From Myxococcales bacterium (GTDB lineage Bacteria; Myxococcota_A; Polyangia; Fen-1088): 64,000 nt of DNA. The translations under genes were made by a program, and so were the position numbers. The notes beneath the pieces were generated by a model. The model was not told the DNA's origin, searched no databases, and saw only the letters and a list, made by a program, of their open reading frames with translations. How positions within the stretch are numbered: position 1 is the first letter of the stretch; every line of letters begins with the position of its first letter. Below are positions 37,294 to 46,167 of this stretch, one piece after another. Location: contig JAGTJU010000004.1 in NCBI GenBank assembly GCA_022184915.1, positions 666,057 to 730,056 on the forward strand, read 5' to 3'.

Positions 37294-38286
37294 ATGGAGA
37301 CAAAGACCGAAAAGCCGGCCGACAGCCCCACGCTCGAGTTCGAGCGCCCCATCGTGGAGCTGGAAAAGCGCATCGACGAACTGCAACAGCTCACCGGGGG
37401 GTCGGTAGATCTCCAGAAGGAGATACGCGCCCTGCAAAAGCGGGTCGAAGCCCTTCAGAGGAAGATCTTCGACGATCTCAGCCCCTGGCAGCGTGTCCTG
37501 CTCTCCCGGCACCCCCACCGGCCGTACACGCTCGACTACATCAGTCGTATGTTCACGGAGTTCACCGAGCTGCATGGCGACCGGCGTTTCGCTGACGATC
37601 CCGCCATCGTGGGGGGCTTTGCCTTTCTCGACGGAGAGCCCGTGCTGATACTGGGGCACCAAAAGGGGCGCACGACCAAAGAGAACGTGAAGCGTAACTT
37701 CGGCATGCCGAAGCCAGAGGGTTATCGCAAAGCGCTTCGTTTGATGGAGCTGGCAGGTCGCTTCGGGCGCCCGATCATTTGCTTCGTGGACACATCGGGG
37801 GCCTATCCTGGACTCGACGCGGAGGAGCGTGGCCAGGCCGAGGCCATCGCCAAGAACCTCGAGGTCATGGCCGGCCTTCCGGTGCCCATCCTCTGTGCGG
37901 TCATCGGCGAAGGAGGCTCGGGGGGCGCGCTCGCCCTGGGCGTGGCCGATCGTATCTTCATGCTCGAGAACTCGGTGTACTCCGTCATTTCGCCGGAGGG
38001 CTGCGCTTCCATCCTGTGGCGCGACGATACACAGAAGAGCCTTGCGGCCGAGGTCATGAAGATCACGGCGGCCGATCTCAAACGTCTTGGCATCATCGAT
38101 GAGGTCGTGGCGGAATCGCGGGGCGGTGCCCACCGTGACTGGGACGTGACGTCCGACAACCTCAAGGCGGTCTTCGCGAAGCATCTCGCCGAGCTGAAGA
38201 AGCTGAACCCACAGCAGCTGCGAGACGAGCGCTACCGCAAGTTTCGCCAAATGGGCCAATTCGTAGAGACCACGGAAAAAGTCTGA
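37294..38286 (+). CDS. accA: acetyl-CoA carboxylase carboxyltransferase subunit alpha
   Basis: 330 aa. With AccD forms the carboxyltransferase that moves CO2 from biotin to acetyl-CoA (first step of fatty acid synthesis). The N-terminus has the typical helical LEFERPIVELEKRIDELQ segment. The core shows RPYTLDYI, GHQKGRTTKENVKRNFGMP, FVDTSGAYPGLDAEERGQ, IGEGGSGGALAL and SVISPEGCASILWRD. Start ATG 37294 matches the family N-terminus. The stop codon overlaps the thyX ATG by one base. Confidence 0.96.
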   Translation: METKTEKPADSPTLEFERPIVELEKRIDELQQLTGGSVDLQKEIRALQKRVEALQRKIFDDLSPWQRVLLSRHPHRPYTLDYISRMFTEFTELHGDRRFADDPAIVGGFAFLDGEPVLILGHQKGRTTKENVKRNFGMPKPEGYRKALRLMELAGRFGRPIICFVDTSGAYPGLDAEERGQAEAIAKNLEVMAGLPVPILCAVIGEGGSGGALALGVADRIFMLENSVYSVISPEGCASILWRDDTQKSLAAEVMKITAADLKRLGIIDEVVAESRGGAHRDWDVTSDNLKAVFAKHLAELKKLNPQQLRDERYRKFRQMGQFVETTEKV

Positions 38287-39275
38287 TGAGCAAGCGACCC
38301 TCGAGTCCCGGTGCGGAAGAGATCCTGGGCCAATACTTTCCGGTTCTGGACCACGGCTTCGTGTCGCTGGTGGATTACATGGGCACCGATGAGGATATCG
38401 AGCGTGCGGCGCGCGTGAGCTACGGCTACGGGACGCGCAAGCAGAACCTCACGCGCGGGCTCATTCGCTACCTACGGCGGCACAAGCACACCACGCCCAG
38501 CGAGATGGTGGAGCTCAAGTTCCATTGCTGCATGCCTATCTTCATCGCGCGGCAGTGGATTCGCCACCGGACGGCCAACGTCAACGAATACTCCGGCCGT
38601 TACAGCCTGGTGCCCCTGTTGTTTTACTCACCCGAAGCCGAGCAGCTTCAGACGCAGAGCCGCAGCAACAATCAGGGTCGCAGCGGGCGTCCGGTCGACC
38701 CGTCGATGTTCGATGAGGCTGCGAGGCGCTGGGGGCAGATACGGGCACAGGCGGCCGACACGTACGAGTGGTTGACGGAGAACGACGTGGCTCGCGAGCT
38801 GGCCCGCATCGACCTGCCTCTGTCCACGTACACCCAATGGTACTGGAAGATTGACCTACACAACCTGCTGCATTTTCTCACCCTGCGGGTGGACGAGCAC
38901 GCGCAGTGGGAGATTCAGCAGTTTGGCCGCGTGATGGCGGGCATGCTCAAGCGGGTGGCTCCTCTCTCGTACGAGGCCTGGATCGACTACGACGTGTGCG
39001 GCAGTCACGTCTCCCGCATGGAGCTCGACGTCCTCCGACGGCTGGTGCACGGTGATGGGGAAGGCGTTGCTGCGCGGGAAGGCGCCTTGAGCAAGGACGA
39101 GCTGGCAGGGGCAGGGCTGTCACCCCGCGAGATTGCAGAGTTCCTCGCCAAGTTGGCTCCCAAGCGCGTACCAGACTTCGAGCTCGACCTCACGAAGGCC
39201 AAGCCGGGCGAGGTGTTCGCCGAGCGCTTCGCCCAGGCGGTACCGAAGGGTGACCGCGTCCCTCAAGACGGCTGA
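38286..39275 (+). CDS. thyX: flavin-dependent thymidylate synthase
   Basis: 329 aa, longer than typical ThyX (about 220-250) because of an insert and a C-terminal extension. Makes dTMP from dUMP using FAD and methylene-tetrahydrofolate. The signature RHR-X7-S is present as RHRTANVNEYSGRY (about residues 97-110), with ERAARVSYG near the N-terminus and the C-terminal substrate region AQWEIQQFGRVM. ATG overlaps the accA stop (TGATG). No thyA is seen here. Confidence 0.94.
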   Translation: MSKRPSSPGAEEILGQYFPVLDHGFVSLVDYMGTDEDIERAARVSYGYGTRKQNLTRGLIRYLRRHKHTTPSEMVELKFHCCMPIFIARQWIRHRTANVNEYSGRYSLVPLLFYSPEAEQLQTQSRSNNQGRSGRPVDPSMFDEAARRWGQIRAQAADTYEWLTENDVARELARIDLPLSTYTQWYWKIDLHNLLHFLTLRVDEHAQWEIQQFGRVMAGMLKRVAPLSYEAWIDYDVCGSHVSRMELDVLRRLVHGDGEGVAAREGALSKDELAGAGLSPREIAEFLAKLAPKRVPDFELDLTKAKPGEVFAERFAQAVPKGDRVPQDG

Positions 39276-39331
39276 TCCCAGCCCGCCTGCTCAGCCCACC
39301 GGAGCCGGACCTCACAGGCCCTGCCCGAGCG

Positions 39332-39601
39332 CTACGTCTCCTCTTTCGGGGGCGTGGGCGTGACCGAGGGCACACGGTACATGCCCGTGCGGCGTGGCGA
39401 CAGCATGCGCGGCAGCTCCGAGAGGGCCTTGTCCAAGGTGATGGGTTCTTCGCCGAGCTCTGCCTCGAAGTCGATCAAGTCGCCATCGGAGTGGGCGCGC
39501 AGGCGCTTCGCGTAGTCGATGGCGCGTCGGATCGATTGCTCGGATACGCCCGCATCGAAGCTCTCTCCATTGTTCCCCTTGCCGCCAGAATCCCTAGACA
39601 T
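39332..39601 (-). CDS. small conserved-looking acidic hypothetical protein
   Basis: About 89 aa, unrecognised. Visible features: a helix with SEQSIRRAIDYAKRLRAHS, an acidic patch DLIDFEAELGEEPITLDKAL and a Pro/Thr-rich C-terminus. No signal peptide, membrane helix or cysteine pair. ATG 39601 gives a compact protein; a GTG at 39664 would add 21 residues of unlikely composition. It converges with thyX and lies downstream of tatD on the same strand, 169 nt away. Confidence 0.5.
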   Translation of the reverse strand: MSRDSGGKGNNGESFDAGVSEQSIRRAIDYAKRLRAHSDGDLIDFEAELGEEPITLDKALSELPRMLSPRRTGMYRVPSVTPTPPKEET

Positions 39602-39770
39602 GCTGTTCGTGTCCCGAAGCCCATAGAGGTTGCACGTGTCGACGAGCCGCGGGAGAAACACCACACCCCAAGTCCTCTGCCCGCCTCCGACGCCTGCCCA
39701 CGGCTAGCCGCCTCACACGTTTCTCCCAGCGTGTGGCCGAAGTATGGTGAAGCAACGCGGGCGAATCAAT

Positions 39771-40553
39771 TCAATTCGCGGGCAGGCCGAAAAGGCGGCG
39801 AGCATTCTCGGTCGTGGCCCGCGCGGTGGTCTCTAGATCCAGCTGCTTCAAGTTCGCCAGGCACTTGAGGGTCTCCACTACGTAAGCGGGCTCGTTACGC
39901 TTTCCCCGATACGGTATGGGCGCAAGATACGGGGCGTCGGTCTCGATCACGATACGATCGAGCGGCGTAAAGCGGGCGGCCTCGCGGATGGGTTCGGCAT
40001 TCTTGAAGGTCAAGATGCCCGAAAACGAAATCATCTGGCCAAGGTCGAGATAGGCACGTGCGTCGTCACGTTCACCCGTGAAGCAGTGAATCACACCGGG
40101 ATGGCCGCGGCCTGCCTCGGTGAGGATCTGTTTTGCGTCCTCGTGCGCGTCACGGATGTGCGAAATGACGGGTCGCTGCAACCGGCGGGCGAGCTCGAGA
40201 AAGCGGCGGTAGGCGTCGCGTTGAACGGCGCGGGGCGATTGATCGTAGTGATAATCGAGCCCCGTTTCCCCGATGCCCACGACGCGAGCCGCCTTCCCGA
40301 GGCCCTCGAGCTCAGCCCAATCCGCCTCGGTCATGCTAGCTGCGTCGTGAGGGTGTACGCCCACGACGGCCCAAACATCCGCTTCCGCCGCGGCCAGCGC
40401 CACGGCTGCCCGGGCGGATCGGGTGTCGTTGCCAGCACCGATGCAGACGAAGGCGTTCACTCCGGCCCGTCGGGCGCGATCCAGCACCTCCGGCAGCTCA
40501 CCGGCGTAATCCTCGAAGTCGAGATGGCAGTGGGTATCGATGACGGGAAGCAC
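39771..40553 (-). CDS. TatD-family metal-dependent DNase
   Basis: 260 aa. TIM-barrel hydrolase with metal ligands in DTHCHLD (N-terminus), GETGLDYHY, SHIRDAHED, IHCFTGE and ETDAPYLAP, all five TatD signatures in order. TatD proteins are 3'-5' DNases or deacylases implicated in repair and D-aminoacyl-tRNA quality control. GTG start at 40553 places the first metal motif at residue 7, as usual. No obvious operon partner. Confidence 0.93.
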   Translation of the reverse strand: MLPVIDTHCHLDFEDYAGELPEVLDRARRAGVNAFVCIGAGNDTRSARAAVALAAAEADVWAVVGVHPHDAASMTEADWAELEGLGKAARVVGIGETGLDYHYDQSPRAVQRDAYRRFLELARRLQRPVISHIRDAHEDAKQILTEAGRGHPGVIHCFTGERDDARAYLDLGQMISFSGILTFKNAEPIREAARFTPLDRIVIETDAPYLAPIPYRGKRNEPAYVVETLKCLANLKQLDLETTARATTENARRLFGLPAN

Positions 40554-40629
40554 GAAGCGAAAATAGCACTCCCGCCGGCCCCGATCTGCTCACCCTGAGT
40601 TCGGCCCTTGCGTTTGCGGCCGCGTACCT

Positions 40630-41826
40630 CTAAGCCGCGTTTTCGGGCTGCTCGTCGGACACGAGTTGGAAGACACCCGGGGGCTGTTCGATCACGAACA
40701 ACGCCAACCCAAGACGGCGCAGCAAACGATCTGCGGACAGCCCAAGGGATTGGGCGAGGTTTTGGGCTTGGCGCGCGTCGATCCGGGGGCCACTCAGGCG
40801 GAAAAGATCGATCAAGCTTTTGTCTTCCTCCGAAAGCAGGAGGGGCTCCGGATCGGCCAGGCGCACGTGACCCGTGTCGTCCACACGGAAGCGAGGCACC
40901 TGTCGGCACAGCGCCTCGAGGACCGACAGCGGAGGCACGAAAGCCGAGGGGCGCCGCTGAAACACCGCGCGCGCCAAGGTGGCCAACGAAATAGGCGCCG
41001 AGACCGTGAGCACCTTCTCGATGCTGCGGACCAACCGGGCGTCATCACTCTCGAACCAGAACCATCCGGTGGCAGGCACGAGCCAGCGGAAGCTTGGGCG
41101 CGCGCTCACCACGGTTTTCACGAAGTCGAGTCGGTCCGTGCCCGCTTGCTCGGCCAGGTGTCCGAGCCTCGCGAGCCCCCATGAGACCACCGTGCGTACG
41201 GCCAGTCCGTAAACCCTCTGTGTAAGTGCCAGATCTGCTCCCGGCACGGCCAGACAGACGTCGCCTCGTCTCAAGATCGAGTACGGGATGGGCGCTTCCA
41301 CGAAGCGGCTCGCGCGTTCAATCTGAGCGAGCGATATCTCGCCCCGCGCGACCCCGTGGGCGCGCAACGCCTCCAGGATCATTTGCTCTGATGCCGGCGC
41401 CATTTGCCCGATGAGTTCAATGGCGCGTTCGAGCAAGGGGGTCGGCGGTCTTGGCCACAGGCGGGGTCGTGCCACCAGGAAGGGGGCAAGCTCGTCTTCG
41501 AGCAGCGTCGGCTGCTCGGGGGGTTGGCTGGCCGCTTGCCGCAACCGAACCGCCGTGGCCACTGCGTCTTGGAGTGACCGCAGACCGAACCCCGGAATCG
41601 CCAGCAAGCGTCCCACGGTCCAGGCGCCCTCGAGGGGCTCGTGGAGCACGGCTCGTTCCAGCGCGTCGCGCACCTTGGGGGGCAAAGGAATGTCCCTCAG
41701 GATCTCCGCCGGCGACGGGGCAGGGCGCATCAGGAAGTCGGCCGGCGGTCGACGGAGGGTCGACGCCGGCATCGACCTGGACAGCGATGCGAGCACCACC
41801 GCCGTCGTCGCAAGCGCTGCAGACAT
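40630..41826 (-). CDS. orphan 398-aa protein with HhH-like and winged-helix-like segments
   Basis: Not recognised. No signal peptide or clear membrane segment. Residues about 30-90 have a helix-hairpin-helix look (TVGRLLAIPGFGLRSLQDAV, close in pattern to the RNA polymerase alpha C-terminal domain). The middle (LLERAIELIGQMAPASEQMILEALRAHG) and the region around 260-340 (SIEKVLTVSAPISLATLARAVFQRR) look like winged helices, with a conserved-looking WFWFESDDA strand between. It could be a transcription or DNA-interacting regulator. ATG 41826 preferred over a TTG at 41835; GGAGG is very close (2 nt). Confidence 0.6.
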   Translation of the reverse strand: MSAALATTAVVLASLSRSMPASTLRRPPADFLMRPAPSPAEILRDIPLPPKVRDALERAVLHEPLEGAWTVGRLLAIPGFGLRSLQDAVATAVRLRQAASQPPEQPTLLEDELAPFLVARPRLWPRPPTPLLERAIELIGQMAPASEQMILEALRAHGVARGEISLAQIERASRFVEAPIPYSILRRGDVCLAVPGADLALTQRVYGLAVRTVVSWGLARLGHLAEQAGTDRLDFVKTVVSARPSFRWLVPATGWFWFESDDARLVRSIEKVLTVSAPISLATLARAVFQRRPSAFVPPLSVLEALCRQVPRFRVDDTGHVRLADPEPLLLSEEDKSLIDLFRLSGPRIDARQAQNLAQSLGLSADRLLRRLGLALFVIEQPPGVFQLVSDEQPENAA

Positions 41827-41940
41827 GCCCTCCAACTTAGAAGGCGTATGTCTCCGATAGGTTTCCTCGGAGCTAAAACCCCGTAAACCAGTGTCGTTGC
41901 GCGCCTTTGCGTGCGAAGCGGGGGTAAGGCGGCGACCGAA

Positions 41941-42936
41941 TCAGAGTCGCGCGGCCACTGAAGCGGCGCCCAGAAGGCCCACTGCCGGGTGGGTGACGAT
42001 GAAGCATGGGGTCTTCGCCACCAACGGCTGAAAGCGTCCCTTGGCCTCGAAGGCCTGGCGGAAAACACCGTTCGTCATCACCGGAATGATGCGCGGTCCG
42101 ATGCCCCCAGCGATGTAGACCCCGCCCGTGGCCAAAAAGGTCAACGCCAGGTTGCCCGCAAGTCCGCCGAGGACTGAACAGAAAAGATTGATCGCCATGA
42201 CGCAAATCGGATCCTTGCCGTCCATGGCCTGACGCGCGATCACCGCTGCGGGATCCTCCACCACCATCTGGCCTTTCGTTTCGTCGGCCACCAAGGGGCG
42301 CAGCGCGGGCTCGCTGGTGAGGAAACCAAAAATGTCCGAAAGCCCCTGTGTGGAGAGCACGCGTTCGTAGGAAACGCGCCCGTAGCGCCCGGCCATATAG
42401 GTCATCAGTCCCGTTTCGAGGGCGGACCGGGGCGTGAAGTCCACGTGGCCACCCTCGGAGGCGATGACCTGGTACCGGTTGTCGGCGGGAGACCAGAACA
42501 GGAAGCCTTCACCAAGGCCCGTGCCCGCACCCATCACCACGATGGGGCCCGTGGGGTTGCGTTCACCTCCACCGACCGGACAAAGGTTTTCGGGCCCGAT
42601 CACCGTAACTCCCAAGGCAGCTGCCTGAAAGTCATTGAGCAAGGCCACTTTCTCGATCTTGGTCTTCGCCTCGATCTTTCGGCCGTCGACGAACCAGGGC
42701 AGGTTCGTCACCCGGCACGTGTTGTTGTCCACGGGGCCTGGCACGCCAAAACAGGCGCGTCGCGGCTGGGCGTCGGGGCCAAGCGCCTTTCGCACGTCGT
42801 GAAGGAACTTTTCAACCACGGCGTCGAGAGAGGCGTGGTCTGCCGAGGGGTAGGCCCGCTCGAAGAAGATCTCGTTGTCGCGCAACAAGGCGAGGCGGCT
42901 GGTGGTGCCGCCGATGTCTCCGGCCAGAACGGTCAC
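41941..42936 (-). CDS. glk: glucokinase
   Basis: 331 aa. Phosphorylates glucose to glucose 6-phosphate. ROK-unrelated Glk family with N-terminal phosphate loop LAGDIGGTTSRLAL, then FGVPGPVDNNTCRVTNLPW, LLNDFQAAALG (catalytic Asp), MGAGTGLGEG, EGGHVDFTPR and GGVYIAGGI. A perfect AAGGAG 6 nt before GTG 42936 fixes the start. rpiB lies 100 nt upstream on the same strand, a sugar-phosphate pair. Confidence 0.95.
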   Translation of the reverse strand: MTVLAGDIGGTTSRLALLRDNEIFFERAYPSADHASLDAVVEKFLHDVRKALGPDAQPRRACFGVPGPVDNNTCRVTNLPWFVDGRKIEAKTKIEKVALLNDFQAAALGVTVIGPENLCPVGGGERNPTGPIVVMGAGTGLGEGFLFWSPADNRYQVIASEGGHVDFTPRSALETGLMTYMAGRYGRVSYERVLSTQGLSDIFGFLTSEPALRPLVADETKGQMVVEDPAAVIARQAMDGKDPICVMAINLFCSVLGGLAGNLALTFLATGGVYIAGGIGPRIIPVMTNGVFRQAFEAKGRFQPLVAKTPCFIVTHPAVGLLGAASVAARL

Positions 42937-43036
42937 GTGAGGCTCCTTTATCGGGTCGTGGGGTGGTCGCTCAACCGCCCCTTGGCCGTCTACGATAACC
43001 CGTTCCGGGACATCGCGCGCGGCCACGAGCGCCAGG

Positions 43037-43507
43037 TCAGGGCTCGCTCGCTTTTCCGGCAGCTTCGGCCTGCTCGAGCGCCGTGATCTTCGCCACGCGG
43101 TCTTGGTGTCGTCCGCCCTGGAAGGGCGTCTCCAGAAACACGTCGAGGGCAGCCAAGGCGGTGTCGGGGGCCAGCAGGCGCTCGCCCAGGCACAGCACGT
43201 TGGCGTCGTTGTGGGACCGTGAGAGGCGGGCCGCTTCGATCGAGAACGCATCGGCGGCACGGACGCCGTGAACTTTGTTGGCGGCGATCGCCATACCGAT
43301 CCCAGAGCCGCAGGCCAGCACGCCCAAGGTGCCAGGGTTGTCCCTCACGGCGCGACCGACGGGGGCGGCGTAATCGGGATAGTCGCTACGGTCGAAGGTG
43401 GGGGGCCCCAAGTCGACGATCTCTACGCTTGCCTTGCTGCGCAGATGCATCAACACCTTCTGCCTCAAGTGGAAACCGGCGTGGTCGCTTGCAACGAAGA
43501 TCTTCAC
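43037..43507 (-). CDS. rpiB: ribose-5-phosphate isomerase B
   Basis: 156 aa. Interconverts ribulose 5-phosphate and ribose 5-phosphate. Conserved: IFVASDHAGFHL N-terminus, DYPDYAAPV, ACGSGIGMAIAANKVHGVRAA (with the active Cys region) and SRSHNDANVLCLGERL. GTG 43507 gives the standard N-terminus; another GTG at 43519 is possible and neither has a strong ribosome-binding site. It is followed by glk. Confidence 0.94.
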   Translation of the reverse strand: MKIFVASDHAGFHLRQKVLMHLRSKASVEIVDLGPPTFDRSDYPDYAAPVGRAVRDNPGTLGVLACGSGIGMAIAANKVHGVRAADAFSIEAARLSRSHNDANVLCLGERLLAPDTALAALDVFLETPFQGGRHQDRVAKITALEQAEAAGKASEP

Positions 43508-43582
43508 GACGTGGGGCACAATGGCAGGAAGAGGATAGCCTGGCAAGTCCCGGCCGCTCTCTCGGCGAACGCAGCCTACCGA

Positions 43583-43627
43583 GCACAAACAAAGACCGCC
43601 CAGCCGGATTCCTCCGGTCTGGGCGGT
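43583..43627 (-). terminator. Rho-independent terminator of the lectin-like gene
   Basis: Long stem: 9 bp outer (43595-43603 with 43619-43627) and 5 bp inner with one bulged base and a 4-nt loop. Read on the minus strand it is followed by TCTTTGTTTGT. It lies 28 nt after the 43656 stop and insulates rpiB. Confidence 0.85.
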
Positions 43628-43655
43628 GCCTCACGATTGACCTAAAAAGGGAAGT

Positions 43656-44858
43656 TTAGATCTTGTCGAGCGTGGTGACGATGAACTTGTCGATCTTGAA
43701 CCCAAGCTCCCGGCGCTCGATGCGCACGGAGACCGTGCCAGCCTCGCTCACGGTGAACGAAGAACCCGAACGCACCCAGTCCCATTCACCGTGTTTGTTG
43801 TGGTACACGGTGCCAAGCTTTTGGCCTTCTACGCTCAAGAAGAGCGAGTTGCTGTTTTTGTCCTGCGCGTAGCTGTTCAAGAACACCCAGTAGGTACCGG
43901 GCTTCGAGAGGTACACGTCATAGAGCGCGACGGCACCCTTGCCCTCGGCAACGCTTGCAGGCGCCCCCGAGCCCGTGACCTCGATGATGGTCCCGTTCTT
44001 GTTCCACTGAGCCTTGTCGCCGTTCTTGAAGAAGTCGCCGCTTTCGGCTTCGACGCGCGCCTCGTGGGGATCGACGACGGGGGTACGCCCGCGCATGACC
44101 GTGGGTGGCGGAGGCGTGACCGGGGTACGCCCGCGCATGACGGTGGGTGGCGGAGGCGTGACCGGTGTGCGCCCGCGCATGACTGTCGGGGGTTCGACGG
44201 GCGTTCGCGCTCTGGTTACCTCGCCCCGCACTACGGTCAACTGGTCGACAAAGTCCCCCGCGCGTCCCGTAAATCCAGCGAAGTAGCCGCTCTGGAAGGT
44301 GGCCGTCATGGAGCTTCCCGTCGCGGTACCCGCCTGGACGCAGCGGTTCTTCGACGTGCAAATGGTCAACTGGTTGACGACCCAGTCGGCCCGGGCGCTA
44401 ACGGAGGACACCACCTCGTCGGCGTCGAGCAAAAGCCACGCGGTGTTGTCACCGCCGGAGCCCCCAGCCTTGCCCGTTCTGACCCGACTCGTGAAGTCGC
44501 TGTTCCAGTGGTAGACCTCGATCGAGTCGATGTAGAGGCCGTACCGGATCGCAATGCCCGCAAAAGCCGACCCGTCCTTGGTAAGCGAAAACGGGGAACC
44601 ACCCGATCCGCCAATGGTTTCGCCGCTGGAAAGCAAGCCCTGCGTAACCAGCTCGAGCCCATCTTGGGATGAGGTATCGAGAACGTTGTCACCCTGGAGC
44701 GGCGCGTCGCCCTTGACGAGCTCGTAGCCGTCGGGGATGGGATCAGAGATGGGTGCGAGGGAGTAGGCCTCGACCTCAGGTCCACCGCAGCCAGCCCACA
44801 GGGGGGCGAGCAGGAGGCCACCAAGGGCCGCGTACGTCGTCATGCGTTGTTGTTTCAT
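43656..44858 (-). CDS. secreted lipoprotein with jacalin-like lectin domain and CBM6-like domain
   Basis: 400 aa. Signal segment ends LWAGCGG (lipobox-like, Cys about residue 24). Residues about 78-215 follow the jacalin-like pattern: GGSGGSPF, IAIRYGLYIDSIEVY, AGGSGGDN, then TICTSKNRC and FAGFTGRAGDFVDQLTV. A linker of three TVMRGRTPV(T)PPPP repeats comes next. Residues about 270-400 resemble a CBM6/CBM35-type sugar-binding beta-sandwich (VEAESGDFF, YWVFLNSYA, LFLSVEG, SVRIERRELGFKIDKF). Two sugar-binding domains on a membrane anchor suggest cell-surface polysaccharide binding (inference). AAGGA 7 nt before ATG 44858. Own terminator; a pair of palindromes lies upstream. Confidence 0.78.
   Translation of the reverse strand: MKQQRMTTYAALGGLLLAPLWAGCGGPEVEAYSLAPISDPIPDGYELVKGDAPLQGDNVLDTSSQDGLELVTQGLLSSGETIGGSGGSPFSLTKDGSAFAGIAIRYGLYIDSIEVYHWNSDFTSRVRTGKAGGSGGDNTAWLLLDADEVVSSVSARADWVVNQLTICTSKNRCVQAGTATGSSMTATFQSGYFAGFTGRAGDFVDQLTVVRGEVTRARTPVEPPTVMRGRTPVTPPPPTVMRGRTPVTPPPPTVMRGRTPVVDPHEARVEAESGDFFKNGDKAQWNKNGTIIEVTGSGAPASVAEGKGAVALYDVYLSKPGTYWVFLNSYAQDKNSNSLFLSVEGQKLGTVYHNKHGEWDWVRSGSSFTVSEAGTVSVRIERRELGFKIDKFIVTTLDKI
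44080..44191 (-). repeat. 42-bp tandem repeat encoding the inter-domain linker
   Basis: Two full 42-bp units (44080-44121, 44122-44163) and a diverged partial third, encoding TVMRGRTPVTPPPP. The first two differ at a single base or so. Confidence 0.85.
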
Positions 44859-44901
44859 GGTCGTTCCTTATGACAGAAGTTCGACGAATCTCCTAGCATG
44901 G

Positions 44902-44941
44902 CTATAGCGTTTTGTGGACAAAAGTTGCGTCAAATGACGCT
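44902..44941 (-). promoter_or_regulatory. two adjacent 14-bp palindromes beside a TATAGC -10 box
   Basis: Perfect inverted repeats at 44911-44924 (TTTTGT-GG-ACAAAA) and 44928-44941 (GCGTCA-AA-TGACGC), 3 bp apart. On the minus strand they lie directly upstream of TATAGC (44902-44907), a -10 box for the lectin-like gene with no good -35. They may be operator or activator sites shared with divergent xth. Confidence 0.55.
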
Positions 44942-45001
44942 CGTGCTCGTTGCGCCTCAAGTTGAACGGGGGCGGGGCGTGGTGTATCTCCGCGCGTCGC
45001 C

Positions 45002-45766
45002 ATGATGATCGCTTCTTGGAACGTGAACTCGGTGCGCGCGCGCCTGGATCGGGTCATCGGGTGGGTGCACGCGCGCCGGCCTGACGTGCTGTGCCTTCAG
45101 GAGACCAAAACCAACGACGAGGAATTCCCCGCGGACGCGTTCAGGGACTTGGGCTACCGGTGCACGCTATACGGGCAGCGCACCTATAACGGCGTGGCGC
45201 TCCTCTCGAAGCTTCCCGTGACGGAGGTGGTGCGAGGGTTCGGCGACGACGATCCCGCTTGCCGCTTCATCGCAGGACGCGTGGGAGGGGTGCTCGTGGC
45301 CAGCGTCTACGTGCCCAATGGCCAGGCGGTGGGCAGCGACAAGTTCGCCTACAAGCTCGCGTGGCTCGGCCGCTGGCGCGCGTGGCTCGATGCTCACGCG
45401 AACAGAGGCGACCTCATGGCCTTTTGTGGCGACTACAACATTGCCCCGGATGACCGGGACGTTCACGATCCGGAAGCCTGGAAGGACCAGGTGCTTTGCC
45501 ACCCTGCCGAACGAGACGGCCTGGCGCGTATCGTCGACTTTGGGTTAGAAGATGTCTTCCGGCGCCTGCACCCGGAGCCAGGGCTTTACTCGTGGTGGGA
45601 CTACCGGCAGCTGGCGTTCCCGAAGAACCGCGGATTGCGCATCGATTACGTGCTTGCCTCGGCGCGTCTCGCCGCCTCCTGCACGAGCGCTTTCATCGAC
45701 CGGGAAGCCCGCAAAGGCAAGTTGCCGTCCGATCACGCACCTGTCGTCACCGAGTTCGCGCTGTGA
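45002..45766 (+). CDS. xth: exodeoxyribonuclease III (AP endonuclease)
   Basis: 254 aa, EEP-fold nuclease of base excision repair: AP-site cleavage and 3'-5' exonuclease. SWNVNSVRARL, LQETKTND (metal Glu), RTYNGVALLSK, CGDYNIAP (Asp, Asn), LRIDYVLAS and SDHAPVV (catalytic His) are all present. Two consecutive ATGs at 45002 and 45005. Divergent from the lectin-like gene across 143 nt. Confidence 0.95.
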   Translation: MMIASWNVNSVRARLDRVIGWVHARRPDVLCLQETKTNDEEFPADAFRDLGYRCTLYGQRTYNGVALLSKLPVTEVVRGFGDDDPACRFIAGRVGGVLVASVYVPNGQAVGSDKFAYKLAWLGRWRAWLDAHANRGDLMAFCGDYNIAPDDRDVHDPEAWKDQVLCHPAERDGLARIVDFGLEDVFRRLHPEPGLYSWWDYRQLAFPKNRGLRIDYVLASARLAASCTSAFIDREARKGKLPSDHAPVVTEFAL

Positions 45767-45826
45767 CAATCGGAGCGTCCGCAGGGTCCAAGGGCGCGAA
45801 AGCCCGACCCCTTCTGACACCAGGTG

Positions 45827-45855
45827 TTGACCCGGACCTTCCCAAGCAGTACTTT
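45827..45855 (+). promoter_or_regulatory. candidate promoter for infA
   Basis: TTGACC (45827-45832), 17-bp spacer, TACTTT (45850-45855; 3 of 6). The start point would be about 6 nt before the ATG, so the transcript could be nearly leaderless; no ribosome-binding site is visible. Confidence 0.4.
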
Positions 45856-45867
45856 TCCACCCCCTAA

Positions 45868-46083
45868 ATGGCCCGCGAAGAGCATATCGAGTTCCAAGGA
45901 CGCGTGATCGAAGTTTTGCCCGCGGGCAGTTTCCGAGTGGAACTGGAGACCGGGCACCAGGTGCTAGCGCATCTTGGTGGCAAGCTTCGTAAACACCGTA
46001 TTCGTGTCGTTTTGGGTGACAAGGTCACCGTGGCACTGACCCCCTACGACCCCACACGGGGGATCATCGTTTACCGCGGCTGA
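45868..46083 (+). CDS. infA: translation initiation factor IF-1
   Basis: 71-aa S1-like OB-fold protein that occupies the ribosomal A site during initiation. [44 protein letters not shown] and [12 protein letters not shown] are diagnostic. Normal length (71-72). No purine-rich ribosome-binding site before the ATG (CACCCCCTAA). Confidence 0.96.
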   Translation: MAREEHIEFQGRVIEVLPAGSFRVELETGHQVLAHLGGKLRKHRIRVVLGDKVTVALTPYDPTRGIIVYRG

Positions 46084-46167
46084 GGGTGGCCGCGAGCGGG
46101 AAACCCTATCGGGGGCGGCAACGGGAGGGCGGGTTGCGGATGTGCCAAGTACGAGAAGGCTCTGAGG

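Noticed and set aside
42937-43260. Upstream extension of glk
   Set aside because: Overlaps rpiB in another frame; the perfect ribosome-binding site at GTG 42936 fixes the start.
44911-44924. DnaA box (TTGTCCACA similar to TTATCCACA), also near 53440
   Set aside because: Single sites with one mismatch far from any origin-type gene; the palindrome is a better explanation at 44911.
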